From assembly GCF_002218005.2 (NCBI RefSeq), contig NZ_AP018678.1, positions 1,364,001 through 1,428,000 of the forward strand: a stretch of DNA of 64,000 nt. Reading direction: 5' to 3'. The notes beneath the pieces are model-generated. The model saw only the letters and a program-made list of their open reading frames with translations. It was not told where the DNA came from and ran no database searches. This document shows, in pieces, positions 1-8,783 of the stretch. How positions within the stretch are numbered: position 1 is the first letter of the stretch; each line of letters starts with the position of its first letter. The position numbers and the translations under genes were made by a program. The DNA comes from Vibrio algivorus (GTDB lineage: Bacteria > Pseudomonadota > Gammaproteobacteria > Enterobacterales > Vibrionaceae).

Positions 1-1758
1 TTTGATGTAGTTCCAAACATTCACAAACGTGAAAAAGTCCGACTCTTCATGGAAGAAACGTTTGTGTTTATCATCGGAGCTTTGTTGTTTATCACTAGGA
101 CGCTCACGTGGATCTTGAATTGATAACGCTGAGGCAATAATCATCACTTCCTGTAAACAATTATATTTCACCGATTCAAGGACCATACGCGCTAAACGTG
201 GGTCAATCGGCAAACGTGCAAGTTTGCGCCCTATTGCTGTTAACCGTTTTTTAGGATCTTTAGCATTCGGATTAATTGCGCCAAGCTCTTCTAGCAAACG
301 TACACCATCTTGAATATTGCGCTTATCCGGTGCTTCAACAAATGGGAAGGCTTCAATATCACCTAGCCCCAATGATGTCATCTGTAAAATAACCGAGGCT
401 AAGTTGGTGCGTAAAATCTCAGGATCGGTAAATTCCGGACGTGAATTAAAATCCTCTTCCGAATACAGTCGAATGCAAATGCCTTCACTCACACGCCCGC
501 AGCGACCTTTACGTTGATTGGCACTGGCTTGTGATACAGGTTCAATAGGCAAACGCTGTACTTTAGTACGGTAGCTATAACGACTAATACGCGCGGTACC
601 CGGATCAATCACATATTTGATTCCTGGGACCGTTAACGAGGTTTCAGCCACGTTAGTCGCCAGAACAATTCGGCGGCCGGTATGAGATTGGAATATCCGA
701 TTTTGTTCAGCAGATGATAAGCGAGCGTACAAAGGTACGATTTCAGTATCTCTAAGCTTACGTTTTGAAAGCGCATCTGCCGTGTCACGGATTTCACGTT
801 CACCATTCATGAAAATAAGAATGTCACCTAAACCAGGTTCATCACATAATTCATCAACAGCTTGAAAAATGCCTTCTAATTGATCAAGGTCTTGGTCAGC
901 ATCATCAGGATTAAGTGGACGATAGCGAACATCAACCGGATAAGTACGGCCCGACACTTCAATAATTGGCGCTTTATCAAAATGGTTAGAGAAACGCTCA
1001 GGATCAATGGTTGCCGACGTAATAATAATTTTAAGATCAGGACGCTTCGGTAGTAACTCTTTTAAGTAACCCATGATGAAGTCAATATTCAAGCTACGCT
1101 CGTGCGCTTCATCGATAATGATGGTGTCGTATTGATTTAAAAAACGGTCGTGCTGGATTTCTGCCAGTAAAATACCATCAGTCATCAGCTTAATTTGAGT
1201 GTTATCGGATATTTGGTCATTAAAACGAACTTTATAACCCACATACTCACCCATTGGGGTTTGCATTTCTTCAGCAATGCGGCTGGCAACTGAACGAGCG
1301 GCTAAACGACGAGGCTGAGTATGACCAATTAAACCTGCTCGACCTCGACCGAGTTCGCTGCATATTTTCGGTATTTGCGTCGTTTTACCTGAACCCGTTT
1401 CACCGGCAATGATCACCACTTGGTTATGAGCAATGGCTTCTGCGATATCATCACGCTTTTGGCTAACCGGTAAGTTTTCAGGATACTCAATATGCGGTTT
1501 ATGCAAGCTACGGTTCTGCACTACCATCATAGATTTTGCAATATCCATAGCGATTTCATCAAACACAGCCGCTTTCGCTTCTGGTTTCTTAATTTTACTG
1601 GCTCCATGAATTCGCTTACTTAAACGAAAACGGTCACGGATCATGCAGTCTTTTAATGCGGCACGTAGGCTACCAGCAGTATTACCCTGCGCACTATTCT
1701 CTTGATGTGATGAGAGAGAATCAGTAGAAGAATGGGCATTATCATGAGGGTTGGTCAA
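1..1758 (-). CDS. hrpA: ATP-dependent RNA helicase HrpA (partial, C-terminus outside window)
   Basis: The leftward reading frame is open from about 1758 to the window edge, giving the first 586 residues of a DEAH-box helicase (the family is about 1300 residues). The Walker A motif GETGSGKT lies near residue 119 and DEAH near 216-219, followed by the SAT motif and the helicase C-terminal region with RKGRCGRV. HrpA-type helicases are RNA-dependent ATPases; the E. coli protein is linked to mRNA processing and to rescue of stalled or collided ribosomes. No ATG is in frame near the 5' end. A TTG at 1756-1758, preceded by AGGA at good spacing, is the best start and gives MTNPHDNAHSS. The start is less certain than the identity. 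Confidence 0.92.
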   Translation of the reverse strand, partial: MTNPHDNAHSSTDSLSSHQENSAQGNTAGSLRAALKDCMIRDRFRLSKRIHGASKIKKPEAKAAVFDEIAMDIAKSMMVVQNRSLHKPHIEYPENLPVSQKRDDIAEAIAHNQVVIIAGETGSGKTTQIPKICSELGRGRAGLIGHTQPRRLAARSVASRIAEEMQTPMGEYVGYKVRFNDQISDNTQIKLMTDGILLAEIQHDRFLNQYDTIIIDEAHERSLNIDFIMGYLKELLPKRPDLKIIITSATIDPERFSNHFDKAPIIEVSGRTYPVDVRYRPLNPDDADQDLDQLEGIFQAVDELCDEPGLGDILIFMNGEREIRDTADALSKRKLRDTEIVPLYARLSSAEQNRIFQSHTGRRIVLATNVAETSLTVPGIKYVIDPGTARISRYSYRTKVQRLPIEPVSQASANQRKGRCGRVSEGICIRLYSEEDFNSRPEFTDPEILRTNLASVILQMTSLGLGDIEAFPFVEAPDKRNIQDGVRLLEELGAINPNAKDPKKRLTAIGRKLARLPIDPRLARMVLESVKYNCLQEVMIIASALSIQDPRERPSDKQQSSDDKHKRFFHEESDFFTFVNVWNYIK

Positions 1759-1883
1759 AACGATTCCTATTGAAACGATTAGAGAGCGCAGGTGAATAGC
1801 GAACTGCACTCATAAACTATAGAATTATCAAAATTGTAACACAGGGATAAATGAGATCTAAACTGTCACCCTAATTAATATTA

Positions 1884-1904
1884 ATACTCAAGTGACTTGG
1901 ATAT
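1884..1904. repeat. solo family A palindrome (CAAGTGACTTG core)
   Basis: A short odd palindrome, ATACTCAAGTGACTTGGATAT, just beyond the end of the TauE/SafE gene. It matches the terminal inverted repeat of the element at 2749-3015 and recurs at 12642, 26771, 26874 and 49912. It is probably a remnant or solo end of that element. Confidence 0.6.
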
Positions 1905-1915
1905 GTACCCTAAGA

Positions 1916-2641
1916 CTACAACTGTAAGCCTCGTACAATCGCGGTCGTGGCACTGGCTAAGCACAACACGAGTGTAAAAATCCGAATCCACTCTTTCGAG
2001 ACATACTTCACCACCATTTGTGCCGCAACATAACCAAGCCACCCCATAGGTAGCAATGGAATTGTCATCACAACATGCTGCCAAGTCAAATAGCCAATAA
2101 AGTATTGAACAGTCAGAGAAATCATTGAACTAAATACAAAAAACGCCGCCAAGTTACCCCGTAATGAAGAGGCATCTTGATGCTGTAAAATCAATGCCAT
2201 TGGTGGTCCACCAATACTGGAACTTGTACCCATAAAACCGGAGAAAAAACCAGCGACCGCCATTCTGTTTGGCGTCGGCTCAAAACGAATTGGAGTAAGA
2301 CTAATTAACACCGCCAATAGCACCATTCCACCTAACCACAAGGATAAAACGGAACTGGATACATACAGCAATAAAATCCCCCCTGCAACAGAGCCGGGAA
2401 TACGACCATAAATCGCCATTTTCAAACCACCAATCGAGATATTGTTGCGATATTTATAAGCATTAAAAAGAGAGTTAAATAACGCCACCATTACTATCGG
2501 TGCAGGAACATATTGAGGGGAAATTAAGAACAACAAAGGAGCAGCGACCACTGCAAGTCCAAAACCAATGGCGCTTTGTACAAATGAACCAAGGAAAATC
2601 ATTCCCATCGCGAGTATCACTGTACTATTTATATCAAACAT
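1916..2641 (-). CDS. TauE/SafE family membrane permease
   Basis: A 241-residue, very hydrophobic protein with about seven or eight membrane segments and the family pattern GSFVQSAIGFGLAVVAAPLL near the N-terminus and GFFSGFMGTSSSIGGPPMAL in the middle. TauE/SafE (DUF81) proteins export small anions such as sulfite, sulfoacetate or related organosulfur compounds; the substrate here cannot be read from sequence. The ATG at 2641 is chosen because GGA sits 5 bases upstream; a TTG at 2659 would add six residues. It reads the same way as hrpA but is separated from it by 157 bases that include a solo repeat, so co-transcription is uncertain. Confidence 0.85.
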   Translation of the reverse strand: MFDINSTVILAMGMIFLGSFVQSAIGFGLAVVAAPLLFLISPQYVPAPIVMVALFNSLFNAYKYRNNISIGGLKMAIYGRIPGSVAGGILLLYVSSSVLSLWLGGMVLLAVLISLTPIRFEPTPNRMAVAGFFSGFMGTSSSIGGPPMALILQHQDASSLRGNLAAFFVFSSMISLTVQYFIGYLTWQHVVMTIPLLPMGWLGYVAAQMVVKYVSKEWIRIFTLVLCLASATTAIVRGLQL

Positions 2642-2748
2642 GACATTCCAAATTGACAAGAAGGTAGTGAAGAAAGCGGCATTATATCGCTAAATCATTT
2701 TGATTGATGAAGACTTTTCTTGATTTTTAATGTCAAAGTTTTAGGGTG

Positions 2749-3015
2749 TATACCCAAGTCACTTCAAGATGCAAGTTTCAGCAAGAATAAAACAAGCTTT
2801 AGGCAAAGCAAATTGAATATGATCATAGTTATTCTATCTCTGTTCAATTTAATGCAGCATAAAGCTTGTTTTAACTTGCCCTTAGAGAGCTTCATCCAAA
2901 CCTATATACAGCGTCAGATTGGTTTGAAAGGTGCTTACATTCCTTCGCCAATCTTCCTTGTCTAAAGGGTTGGATGATAGCTCTGAATTCTGCATCTTGA
3001 AGTCACTTGGGTATA
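2749..3015. mobile_element. MITE-like palindromic element with 25-bp terminal inverted repeats
   Basis: A 267-bp non-coding element. Its ends, 2749-2773 and 2991-3015, are inverted copies matching at 24 of 25 positions (one C/G difference). Inside are further inverted pairs: about 2786-2816 with 2842-2873 (sharing AAAACAAGCTTTA) and about 2885-2906 with 2963-2985 (AGAGCTTCATCCAA against a near match), plus a short AGATTGG/CCAATCT pair. The strand can therefore fold into a cloverleaf. An 81-codon ORF (2720-2965) lies within these arms and is not considered a gene. No transposase is present, so movement would need one in trans. Confidence 0.75.
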
Positions 3016-3042
3016 TTGATAACAAACGCTATGAAGGTCATT

Positions 3043-3489
3043 ATGATTCAATCTTTAAAAAGCTTCTTTAATCAAATCGTTGATGGAAACGTCCAAGAAA
3101 ATCAATCGCTTGATACTAACCTAGCGATCGCAGCCTTACTCTGTCAGGTTTCGCAAGCCGATCATTCTGTTGATGAAAAAGAAGAAGCAACTAAAATACA
3201 AATGCTAGGTAAGTTGTTTTCTTTAACCGAAGCGGATGCAAAAACTTTATTGCAAGAAGCCACTTTGCGTTCAGAAAATTCGGCATCTCTTTATGAATTT
3301 ACCGACCAATTACGCGATTTAGAACATCAGCAACGTTTTGAGCTAATTCAATCCATGTGGCAAGTCGCTTATGCGGACCATCACCTTGATCCTATTGAAG
3401 AAGCGATTATTCGAAAAGTTGCTGAGCTGCTTTACGTTAATCACAATGACTTTATTCGTGCCAAACTCTCAGTTGCACCATCCTCTTAA
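3043..3489 (+). CDS. TerB-domain (tellurite resistance TerB family) protein
   Basis: 148 residues, acidic and mostly helical, with the TerB/DjlA-N-like pattern: AIAALLCQVSQADHSVDEKEEATKI in the first half and ELIQSMWQVAYADHHLDPIEEAIIRKV in the second. These are two related helix-acidic loop-helix units, each with an AD-H-(V/L)D metal-binding-like stretch. The function of stand-alone TerB proteins is not established; a direct role in tellurite resistance is not implied. The ATG at 3043 is preferred because AAGG lies 5 bases upstream. Earlier in-frame starts at 3007 and 3031 run into or abut the repeat that ends at 3015, so the element sits in this gene's promoter region. Confidence 0.75.
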   Translation: MIQSLKSFFNQIVDGNVQENQSLDTNLAIAALLCQVSQADHSVDEKEEATKIQMLGKLFSLTEADAKTLLQEATLRSENSASLYEFTDQLRDLEHQQRFELIQSMWQVAYADHHLDPIEEAIIRKVAELLYVNHNDFIRAKLSVAPSS

Positions 3490-3510
3490 TCTCTAAAAAT
3501 TTTATCCCCG

Positions 3511-3540
3511 GTGACTTCAAGATGCGAATTTCAACAAGTT
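3511..3540. repeat. diverged arm of the family A repeat
   Basis: The stretch GGTGACTTCAAGATGCGAA, followed by TTTCAACAAG, matches the left arm of the 2749-3015 element with a few changes. No opposite arm of comparable quality was found nearby, so this looks like a decayed copy between the TerB gene and sbcB. Confidence 0.5.
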
Positions 3541-3631
3541 AAAAATGCGCATCTCACAAGCAAGCCATTTCTTTACGTGGTACTTAGGGGTAATATACCG
3601 ATATTAAAGACAATAAATTTCTGGAAGTCCC

Positions 3632-5056
3632 ATGAGTAATGAAAACGCCCCAACCTTCTTTTTCTTAGATTACGAAACATGGGGTGTAAGTCCAGCCAAA
3701 GACCGACCAAGTCAGTTTGCTGGCATCCGTACCGATATGGACTTCAATATTATCGGTGAGCCTTTGGTGATTTATTGTCAACCTCCTAGTGATTATTTAC
3801 CGTCACCAGAAGCGGCATTAATTACTGGTATTAAACCTCAAAAAGCAGTGAAAGATGGCCTACCTGAGCCGGAGTTTATTCGTCGCATCCATAAAGAACT
3901 TTCAACACCAAATACCATCTCACTTGGTTACAACAGCATTCGCTTTGATGATGAAGTGACTCGTTATACTCTTTATCGAAACTTTTACGACCCGTATGCA
4001 TGGTCATGGCAAAATGGTAATTCACGTTGGGATTTACTGGATATTATGCGTACTTGTTATGCCTTACGCCCAGACGGTATCAACTGGCCAGAAAATGATG
4101 AAGGCTTTCCAAGCTTTAAACTAGAGCATCTTTCTGTTGCCAATGGCATTGAACATAGCAACGCCCATGACGCAATGGCCGATGTCATTGCAACCATTGA
4201 ACTTGCTAAAAAAATCAAACAGGCACAGCCGAAACTGTTCAATTACCTATTGACTATGCGACACAAGCGTAAACTCAACGAACTAGTCGATATTGTTAAT
4301 ATGACCCCTCTCGTACATGTTTCAGGTATGTTTGGCGTACAATGCTCTAATATTAGTTGGATCGTGCCGATGGCTTGGCATCCAACCAATAACAATGCAG
4401 TGATAACGGTAAACCTCGCAATGGATCCAACGCCGCTAATTGAGCTAGATGCTGAAACACTACATCAACGCATGTACACAAGACGAGATGATCTTGCACC
4501 GAATGAACTACCGGTTCCTCTTAAACTTGTGCACCTTAATAAGTGTCCTGTTCTCGCACCAGCCAAAACGCTTACGGCTGAAAATGCTGATCGAATCGGT
4601 ATTGATCGCAAACAATGTTTAGATAATCTCGCGCTTTTAAAATCGCACCCAGAAATTCGAGAAAAGCTGATTGCTATCTACAATATTGAGCGTGAATTTA
4701 AGCAAGATAATAACGTCGATACTCAACTCTATAGTGGCTTCTTTTCACCAGCTGACAAAACCACCATCGATATTATTCGAGAAACCGAGCCTGAAAAGCT
4801 CGCAGGGTTAGATTTATCGGTGAAAGATGCTCGTATCGAACCTTTGTTGTTCCGCTATCGTGCACGTCACTACCCATGGACACTGAACGAAGCTGAACAG
4901 CAAAAATGGCTAACACATTGCCGTGAATACTATGAGAACAATATAGAAGAGTACATGCTCAACCTTGAGAATCTCGCTCATGAGCATGAAAGTGATGCCG
5001 CTAAGATCGAGATCCTAAAATCCGTCTATCAATATGTAGAGTCTCTCGTTTCTTAA
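3632..5056 (+). CDS. sbcB: Exodeoxyribonuclease I
   Basis: 474 residues, the usual length of ExoI, a 3'-to-5' single-strand DNA exonuclease acting in recombination and mismatch repair. The DEDDh nuclease signature is visible: FLDYETWG near the N-terminus (acidic pair of Exo motif I), GYNSIRFDDEVTRY (motif II) and EHSNAHDAMADVIATIEL (motif III, with the catalytic His and Asp). The C-terminal half carries the SH3-like and helical ExoI domains. It is single-standing: an 87-base gap separates it from the GTG start of lrgA. Confidence 0.96.
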   Translation: MSNENAPTFFFLDYETWGVSPAKDRPSQFAGIRTDMDFNIIGEPLVIYCQPPSDYLPSPEAALITGIKPQKAVKDGLPEPEFIRRIHKELSTPNTISLGYNSIRFDDEVTRYTLYRNFYDPYAWSWQNGNSRWDLLDIMRTCYALRPDGINWPENDEGFPSFKLEHLSVANGIEHSNAHDAMADVIATIELAKKIKQAQPKLFNYLLTMRHKRKLNELVDIVNMTPLVHVSGMFGVQCSNISWIVPMAWHPTNNNAVITVNLAMDPTPLIELDAETLHQRMYTRRDDLAPNELPVPLKLVHLNKCPVLAPAKTLTAENADRIGIDRKQCLDNLALLKSHPEIREKLIAIYNIEREFKQDNNVDTQLYSGFFSPADKTTIDIIRETEPEKLAGLDLSVKDARIEPLLFRYRARHYPWTLNEAEQQKWLTHCREYYENNIEEYMLNLENLAHEHESDAAKIEILKSVYQYVESLVS

Positions 5057-5148
5057 CTACCTTTACAACTATAACCATTTTTTACAACCGCGCTCTTTTT
5101 TATCTTTTGAGCGCTTTATTAACTCTTGTTCCGTTCTAGGAGTCCAAC

Positions 5149-5523
5149 GTGTTCAAGCAAATGCTCAATTATGCTTTATCATTCGCACTGATTATGGTGA
5201 GTTTGTGGGCAGGTAATGCTATTCAGCACTTTTTTCACTTATCCGTACCCGGAAGCATTTTCGGCATGCTGATTTTATTCGCTCTACTGGTTTCAGGGTT
5301 TGTCAAAGTACAATGGGTCAAACCCGGCGCTCAGTTGTTCATTCGCTATATGATCATTCTGTTTGTACCAATCAGTGTTGGTTTAATGGACCACTTTCCT
5401 TTATTGATTGATAACGCCTTATCCATTTTTGCTAGCAGTGTCGGTGCAACCACCATTGTATTAGTACTCCTTGCGCTGGGACTACAAAAAATCCTCACGA
5501 ATAAAACAAGTGAGGGTAAATAA
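5149..5523 (+). CDS. lrgA: CidA/LrgA family membrane protein (YohJ-like)
   Basis: 124 residues with four predicted membrane segments. The pattern VPGSIFGMLILFALLVSGFVK and LFVPISVGLMDHFPLL is typical of the CidA/LrgA holin-like family. In E. coli the homologous pair is yohJ-yohK next to cdd, the same order as here. In Staphylococcus the family modulates murein hydrolase activity and lysis; later work on other homologues suggests transport of pyruvate or other small metabolites, so the role here is open. It starts at GTG with AGGAG seven bases upstream and ends two bases before lrgB, indicating one operon. Confidence 0.88.
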   Translation: MFKQMLNYALSFALIMVSLWAGNAIQHFFHLSVPGSIFGMLILFALLVSGFVKVQWVKPGAQLFIRYMIILFVPISVGLMDHFPLLIDNALSIFASSVGATTIVLVLLALGLQKILTNKTSEGK

Positions 5524-5525
5524 TC

Positions 5526-6212
5526 ATGTGGCTTCTACTTACCTTTGTTGTTTTCTTTGCGGTGCGTTGGTTTGCTAGTAAGGTGAACAATCCATTAGCT
5601 AACCCTTTATTGTTAAGTATTGTGATTATTATTCCTATTCTAATGGCGCTAGATGTACCTTACGAGGTGTATTACGCACAAAATGATTGGATGACTTTTC
5701 TACTTCAACCTGCTGTGGTTGCGCTCGCTTATCCGTTATACGAACAACTGCCACAAATTCGCCAAAATTGGAAAATCATCTTTTTAGCATGTGGCGTTGG
5801 TAGTGCGATGTCGATGCTTACTGCCGGGTTGATCGCCGTTGCTTTGCATACCGACCCAACATTAGTAGCAAGTTTAATGGGTAAATCAGTCACAACCCCT
5901 ATTGCGATGGAAATAGGAAAAAACTTAGGTGGTGAACCAGCTATTGCTGCTATCTTAGTATTGATTGTTGGTGTATTTGGCTCTGTATTTGCTTACCCAA
6001 TCTATTCATTTTTAGGCGTCACCCATCCAATAGCAAAAGGGTTAACTATGGGTACGGTATCGCATGCTCTAGGAACAGCAACCTGTGCAGAAAAAGACGC
6101 CGAAGATGCAGCATTTAGCTCCCTCGCCTTAGTGACATGCGGCATTATCACTTCAATACTTGCACCATTATTTTTTGCTTTCTGTCTCTGGGTTGGCGGC
6201 TTTATTGGCTAA
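5526..6212 (+). CDS. lrgB: CidB/LrgB family membrane protein (YohK-like)
   Basis: 228 residues, highly hydrophobic, with the LrgB motif LMGKSVTTPIAMEIGKNLGGEPAIAAILV and the GLTMGTVSHALGTATCAEKDAEDAAFSSLAL block that define the family. It is the partner of LrgA immediately upstream (two-base gap, clearly co-transcribed). The pair forms an inner-membrane complex implicated in control of lysis and in metabolite export. An intrinsic terminator at 6245-6271 closes the operon before cdd. Confidence 0.9.
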   Translation: MWLLLTFVVFFAVRWFASKVNNPLANPLLLSIVIIIPILMALDVPYEVYYAQNDWMTFLLQPAVVALAYPLYEQLPQIRQNWKIIFLACGVGSAMSMLTAGLIAVALHTDPTLVASLMGKSVTTPIAMEIGKNLGGEPAIAAILVLIVGVFGSVFAYPIYSFLGVTHPIAKGLTMGTVSHALGTATCAEKDAEDAAFSSLALVTCGIITSILAPLFFAFCLWVGGFIG

Positions 6213-6244
6213 ACCAATATGATCAACCCAAACACTGTATTTAT

Positions 6245-6271
6245 AAGGAGCTAGTTCGGCTCCTTTTTTGT
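6245..6271 (+). terminator. intrinsic terminator after lrgAB
   Basis: Stem AAGGAGC / GCTCCTT (6245-6251 with 6259-6265) followed by a run of T. It lies 33 bases after the lrgB stop. Confidence 0.85.
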
Positions 6272-6449
6272 CTATGAGGCTTTATTCCCAAAACCTGATC
6301 TAAGTAGTGTTTTTGACTATTGAAACTACTCACTCACGAGATCTCACTCCATAATCTGATTTATTTCACAATAAAAATGTAACCATAAAATATAATTACA
6401 CAAAAATGAGCTTAGCAACTCACTTATACGTGAATTACAAGGAAACCTA

Positions 6450-7340
6450 ATGACTCAACATATTAATCCAAAATCTGTAGCGCACTTACCTACAGAGCTT
6501 GCTGATCGTATTGTTTCTCAAATGCAAACAGCTGATTTCAGTGGTCACTTCTCCGCAACGGATTATCAAGCATTGTTATCGCAATCAGGCATGACTGACA
6601 CAGAATTTAAACTCGCCTTACTGCCTATCGCGGCTACTCGTGCTTATTGTGAAATTTCCAACTTCCACGTTGGTGCTATCGCAGAGGGTTTATCTGGAAA
6701 CATCTACTTCGGAGCAAATATTGAAATTGCTGGAGTGCAGTTAAACCAAACGGTTCATGCAGAACAATCGGCAATCAGCCATGCATGGATGAAAGGTGAA
6801 ACAGGGCTAAAAAATATCACCATCAACCACACACCTTGTGGTCACTGCCGCCAATTTATGAATGAATTAAATGGTATTGAAAACCTATCCATTCAACTTC
6901 CTGAGCGCCCTGCCTATCGATTAGCGGAATTGTTACCTGAATCATTTGGTCCTAAAGATTTAGGTATCGAAGCTCGCTTAATGGATAACCAACAACACAG
7001 TTATCAGTTTGATAGCGACAATGCTGCTATTATCTCTACTATAAAAGCACTAAATAACAGCTATGCGCCATACAGCAATAATCACAGTGGTGTAACATTG
7101 AAGACACAATCAGGGGCTATTTATTCTGGTAGTTATGCAGAAAATGCTGCATTTAATCCAAGCCTTCCTCCACTACAGGTTGCGATTAACCTATTATTAT
7201 TAGCTGGTGAAGATCTAGCCAATATTGAATCCGTGGTACTAGCAGAGAATGCAAGTGGAACCATTAGTCACTTGGCAGAAACACAATCTACACTGGAAGC
7301 GATTAACCCCGACATCACGATTGATTATTTATCCATCTAA
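6450..7340 (+). CDS. cdd: Cytidine deaminase (dimeric, E. coli type)
   Basis: 296 residues, matching the roughly 294-residue E. coli-type enzyme, which carries a catalytic domain and a degenerate second deaminase domain. Zinc-site motifs are intact: VHAEQSA (His103 ligand, Glu105 proton shuttle) and PCGHC (Cys130, Cys133). It deaminates cytidine and deoxycytidine to uridine and deoxyuridine in pyrimidine salvage. The C-terminal half repeats the fold (YAPYSNNHSGV, YSGSYAENAAFNPSLPP) without the zinc ligands, as expected. It has its own leader of about 180 bases after the lrgAB terminator and its own terminator at 7371-7409. Confidence 0.96.
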   Translation: MTQHINPKSVAHLPTELADRIVSQMQTADFSGHFSATDYQALLSQSGMTDTEFKLALLPIAATRAYCEISNFHVGAIAEGLSGNIYFGANIEIAGVQLNQTVHAEQSAISHAWMKGETGLKNITINHTPCGHCRQFMNELNGIENLSIQLPERPAYRLAELLPESFGPKDLGIEARLMDNQQHSYQFDSDNAAIISTIKALNNSYAPYSNNHSGVTLKTQSGAIYSGSYAENAAFNPSLPPLQVAINLLLLAGEDLANIESVVLAENASGTISHLAETQSTLEAINPDITIDYLSI

Positions 7341-7370
7341 ATACAGATATTAAAGCAATGGTGATAAACC

Positions 7371-7409
7371 GTCCGTAAACGACCTTCAATATAGTTTACG
7401 GACTTTTTA
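7371..7409 (+). terminator. intrinsic terminator after cdd
   Basis: Perfect 10-bp stem GTCCGTAAAC / GTTTACGGAC (7371-7380 and 7394-7403) followed by TTTTTATT. Confidence 0.92.
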
Positions 7410-7435
7410 TTAAAAGAAATTCTCCCTAACTTGTT

Positions 7436-7451
7436 GCGCAAACGTTTGCCT
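7436..7451 (+). promoter_or_regulatory. PurR-like operator upstream of purT
   Basis: GCGCAAACGTTTGCCT matches 14 of 16 positions of the PurR palindrome ACGCAAACGTTTGCGT. It is 75 bases before the purT start, where the purine repressor would block transcription. PurR control of purT is known in E. coli; binding here is inferred. Confidence 0.82.
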
Positions 7452-7526
7452 ACCTTTAAAATCACGCCAATTAATTACCTACTTAATACGTGGGTATCAA
7501 AGTAGATCTGTTATAGGAATAAAGAC

Positions 7527-8702
7527 ATGTTTGGAACGGCGACCTCTCCTTCTGCCACAAAAGTACTTCTACTTGGTTCAGGTGAACTAGGTAAAGAAGT
7601 AGCCATTGAATGCCAACGTTTAGGCTTGGAAGTCATTGCACTAGATCGCTACGCCAATGCTCCGGCGATGCAAGTTGCCCACCGAAGTTATACTGTTGAT
7701 ATGTTAGATGGCGAGACAATTGAGGCCATAATCAACCAAGAAAAACCAGATTACGTTGTTCCTGAAATTGAAGCGATTGCTACTGACAAGCTGGTTGAGT
7801 TAGAACAAAAAGGCGTCACGATTGTTCCAACAGCAAATGCAACAAAGCTAACTATGAACCGTGAAGGTATTCGTCGTTTAGCAGCAGAAGATCTTGGCGT
7901 TACAACCTCTCCTTATCGTTTTTGCGATACTTATGAAGAATTCAAACAATCAGTAGAATTTGTTTCTATGCCTTGTGTGGTAAAACCAATCATGAGCTCA
8001 TCAGGTAAAGGTCAAAGCATCATTAAGAGCAAAGCGGATATGGAATCTGCATGGCAATACGCGCAAGAAGGTGGCCGTGCTGGAGCGGGTAGAGTTATCG
8101 TTGAAGGCTTTGTCGATTTTGATTATGAAATCACTCTACTTACTGTTCGTGCTGTCGATGGTGTGCATTTTTGTGCTCCGATTGGACACAGGCAAGAAGA
8201 TGGTGATTACCGTGAATCTTGGCAGCCACAAGCAATGTCGCAAGCTGCATTAACTGCCGCAGAGCAAATGGCTGAGAAAGTGGTAAACGCTTTGGGCGGT
8301 TATGGGTTATTTGGTGTCGAGCTTTTCGTCAAAGGTGATGAAGTAATTTTCAGTGAAGTATCCCCTCGCCCACACGATACCGGCATGGTGACATTAATTT
8401 CACAAGAGCTATCAGAATTCGCCCTACATGTTCGTGCCTTTACTGGTTTACCAATTAATAGTATTACTCAATACGGGCCAAGTGCTTCCGCGGTAATTCT
8501 CGCTGAAGGGTGTTCACAAAATATTAGTTTCACAGGGTTACAAGAAGCACTTGCTGCACCGCAAACTCAAGTTCGTCTCTTTGGTAAACCGGATATTGAT
8601 GGTCGTCGTCGTTTAGGGGTTACGCTGACACGACGTGATAATGTTGAAAATGCAATTTCTGATGCCGTTAAAGCTGCTAGGAAAGTTAACGTCAGCTTCT
8701 AG
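7527..8702 (+). CDS. purT: Formate-dependent phosphoribosylglycinamide formyltransferase 2
   Basis: 391 residues, the normal length. It catalyses the ATP- and formate-dependent formylation of GAR, the folate-independent alternative to PurN at step three of purine synthesis. The ATP-grasp fold is evident: an N-terminal Rossmann-like domain (KVLLLGSGELGKEVAIE), the nucleotide-binding segment CVVKPIMSSSGKGQSII, and the metal-binding EVSPRPHDTGMVTL. A PurR-like box lies upstream and TAGGAA precedes the ATG. It runs convergently toward tpm, with a repeat-rich hairpin between them. Confidence 0.97.
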   Translation: MFGTATSPSATKVLLLGSGELGKEVAIECQRLGLEVIALDRYANAPAMQVAHRSYTVDMLDGETIEAIINQEKPDYVVPEIEAIATDKLVELEQKGVTIVPTANATKLTMNREGIRRLAAEDLGVTTSPYRFCDTYEEFKQSVEFVSMPCVVKPIMSSSGKGQSIIKSKADMESAWQYAQEGGRAGAGRVIVEGFVDFDYEITLLTVRAVDGVHFCAPIGHRQEDGDYRESWQPQAMSQAALTAAEQMAEKVVNALGGYGLFGVELFVKGDEVIFSEVSPRPHDTGMVTLISQELSEFALHVRAFTGLPINSITQYGPSASAVILAEGCSQNISFTGLQEALAAPQTQVRLFGKPDIDGRRRLGVTLTRRDNVENAISDAVKAARKVNVSF

Positions 8703-8709
8703 TTACTTC

Positions 8710-8773
8710 TCGTTGCTCGTTGCTCGTTGCTCGTTGCTCGAAAATAATATCGATTCCATTATTTTCGAGCAAC
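8710..8773. repeat. four tandem TCGTTGC heptamers leading into a perfect 16-bp hairpin
   Basis: Four exact TCGTTGC heptamers occupy 8710-8737. The last of them forms the left arm of a perfect 16-bp stem: 8733-8748 (GTTGCTCGAAAATAAT) pairs with 8758-8773, with a nine-base loop. Because the stem has an AT-rich half and lies between the convergent genes purT and tpm, it may act as a two-way terminator. The heptamers look like replication slippage from one stem arm. Confidence 0.8.
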
Positions 8774-8783
8774 AATAACAAAA

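Noticed and set aside
2720..2965. 81-codon ORF across the palindromic element
   Set aside because: It is made of the inverted arms of the repeat, has no ribosome site and no protein-like composition.
8710..8740. heptamer array as a CRISPR or phase-variation tract inside a gene
   Set aside because: The units are contiguous with no spacers and lie outside any coding region.
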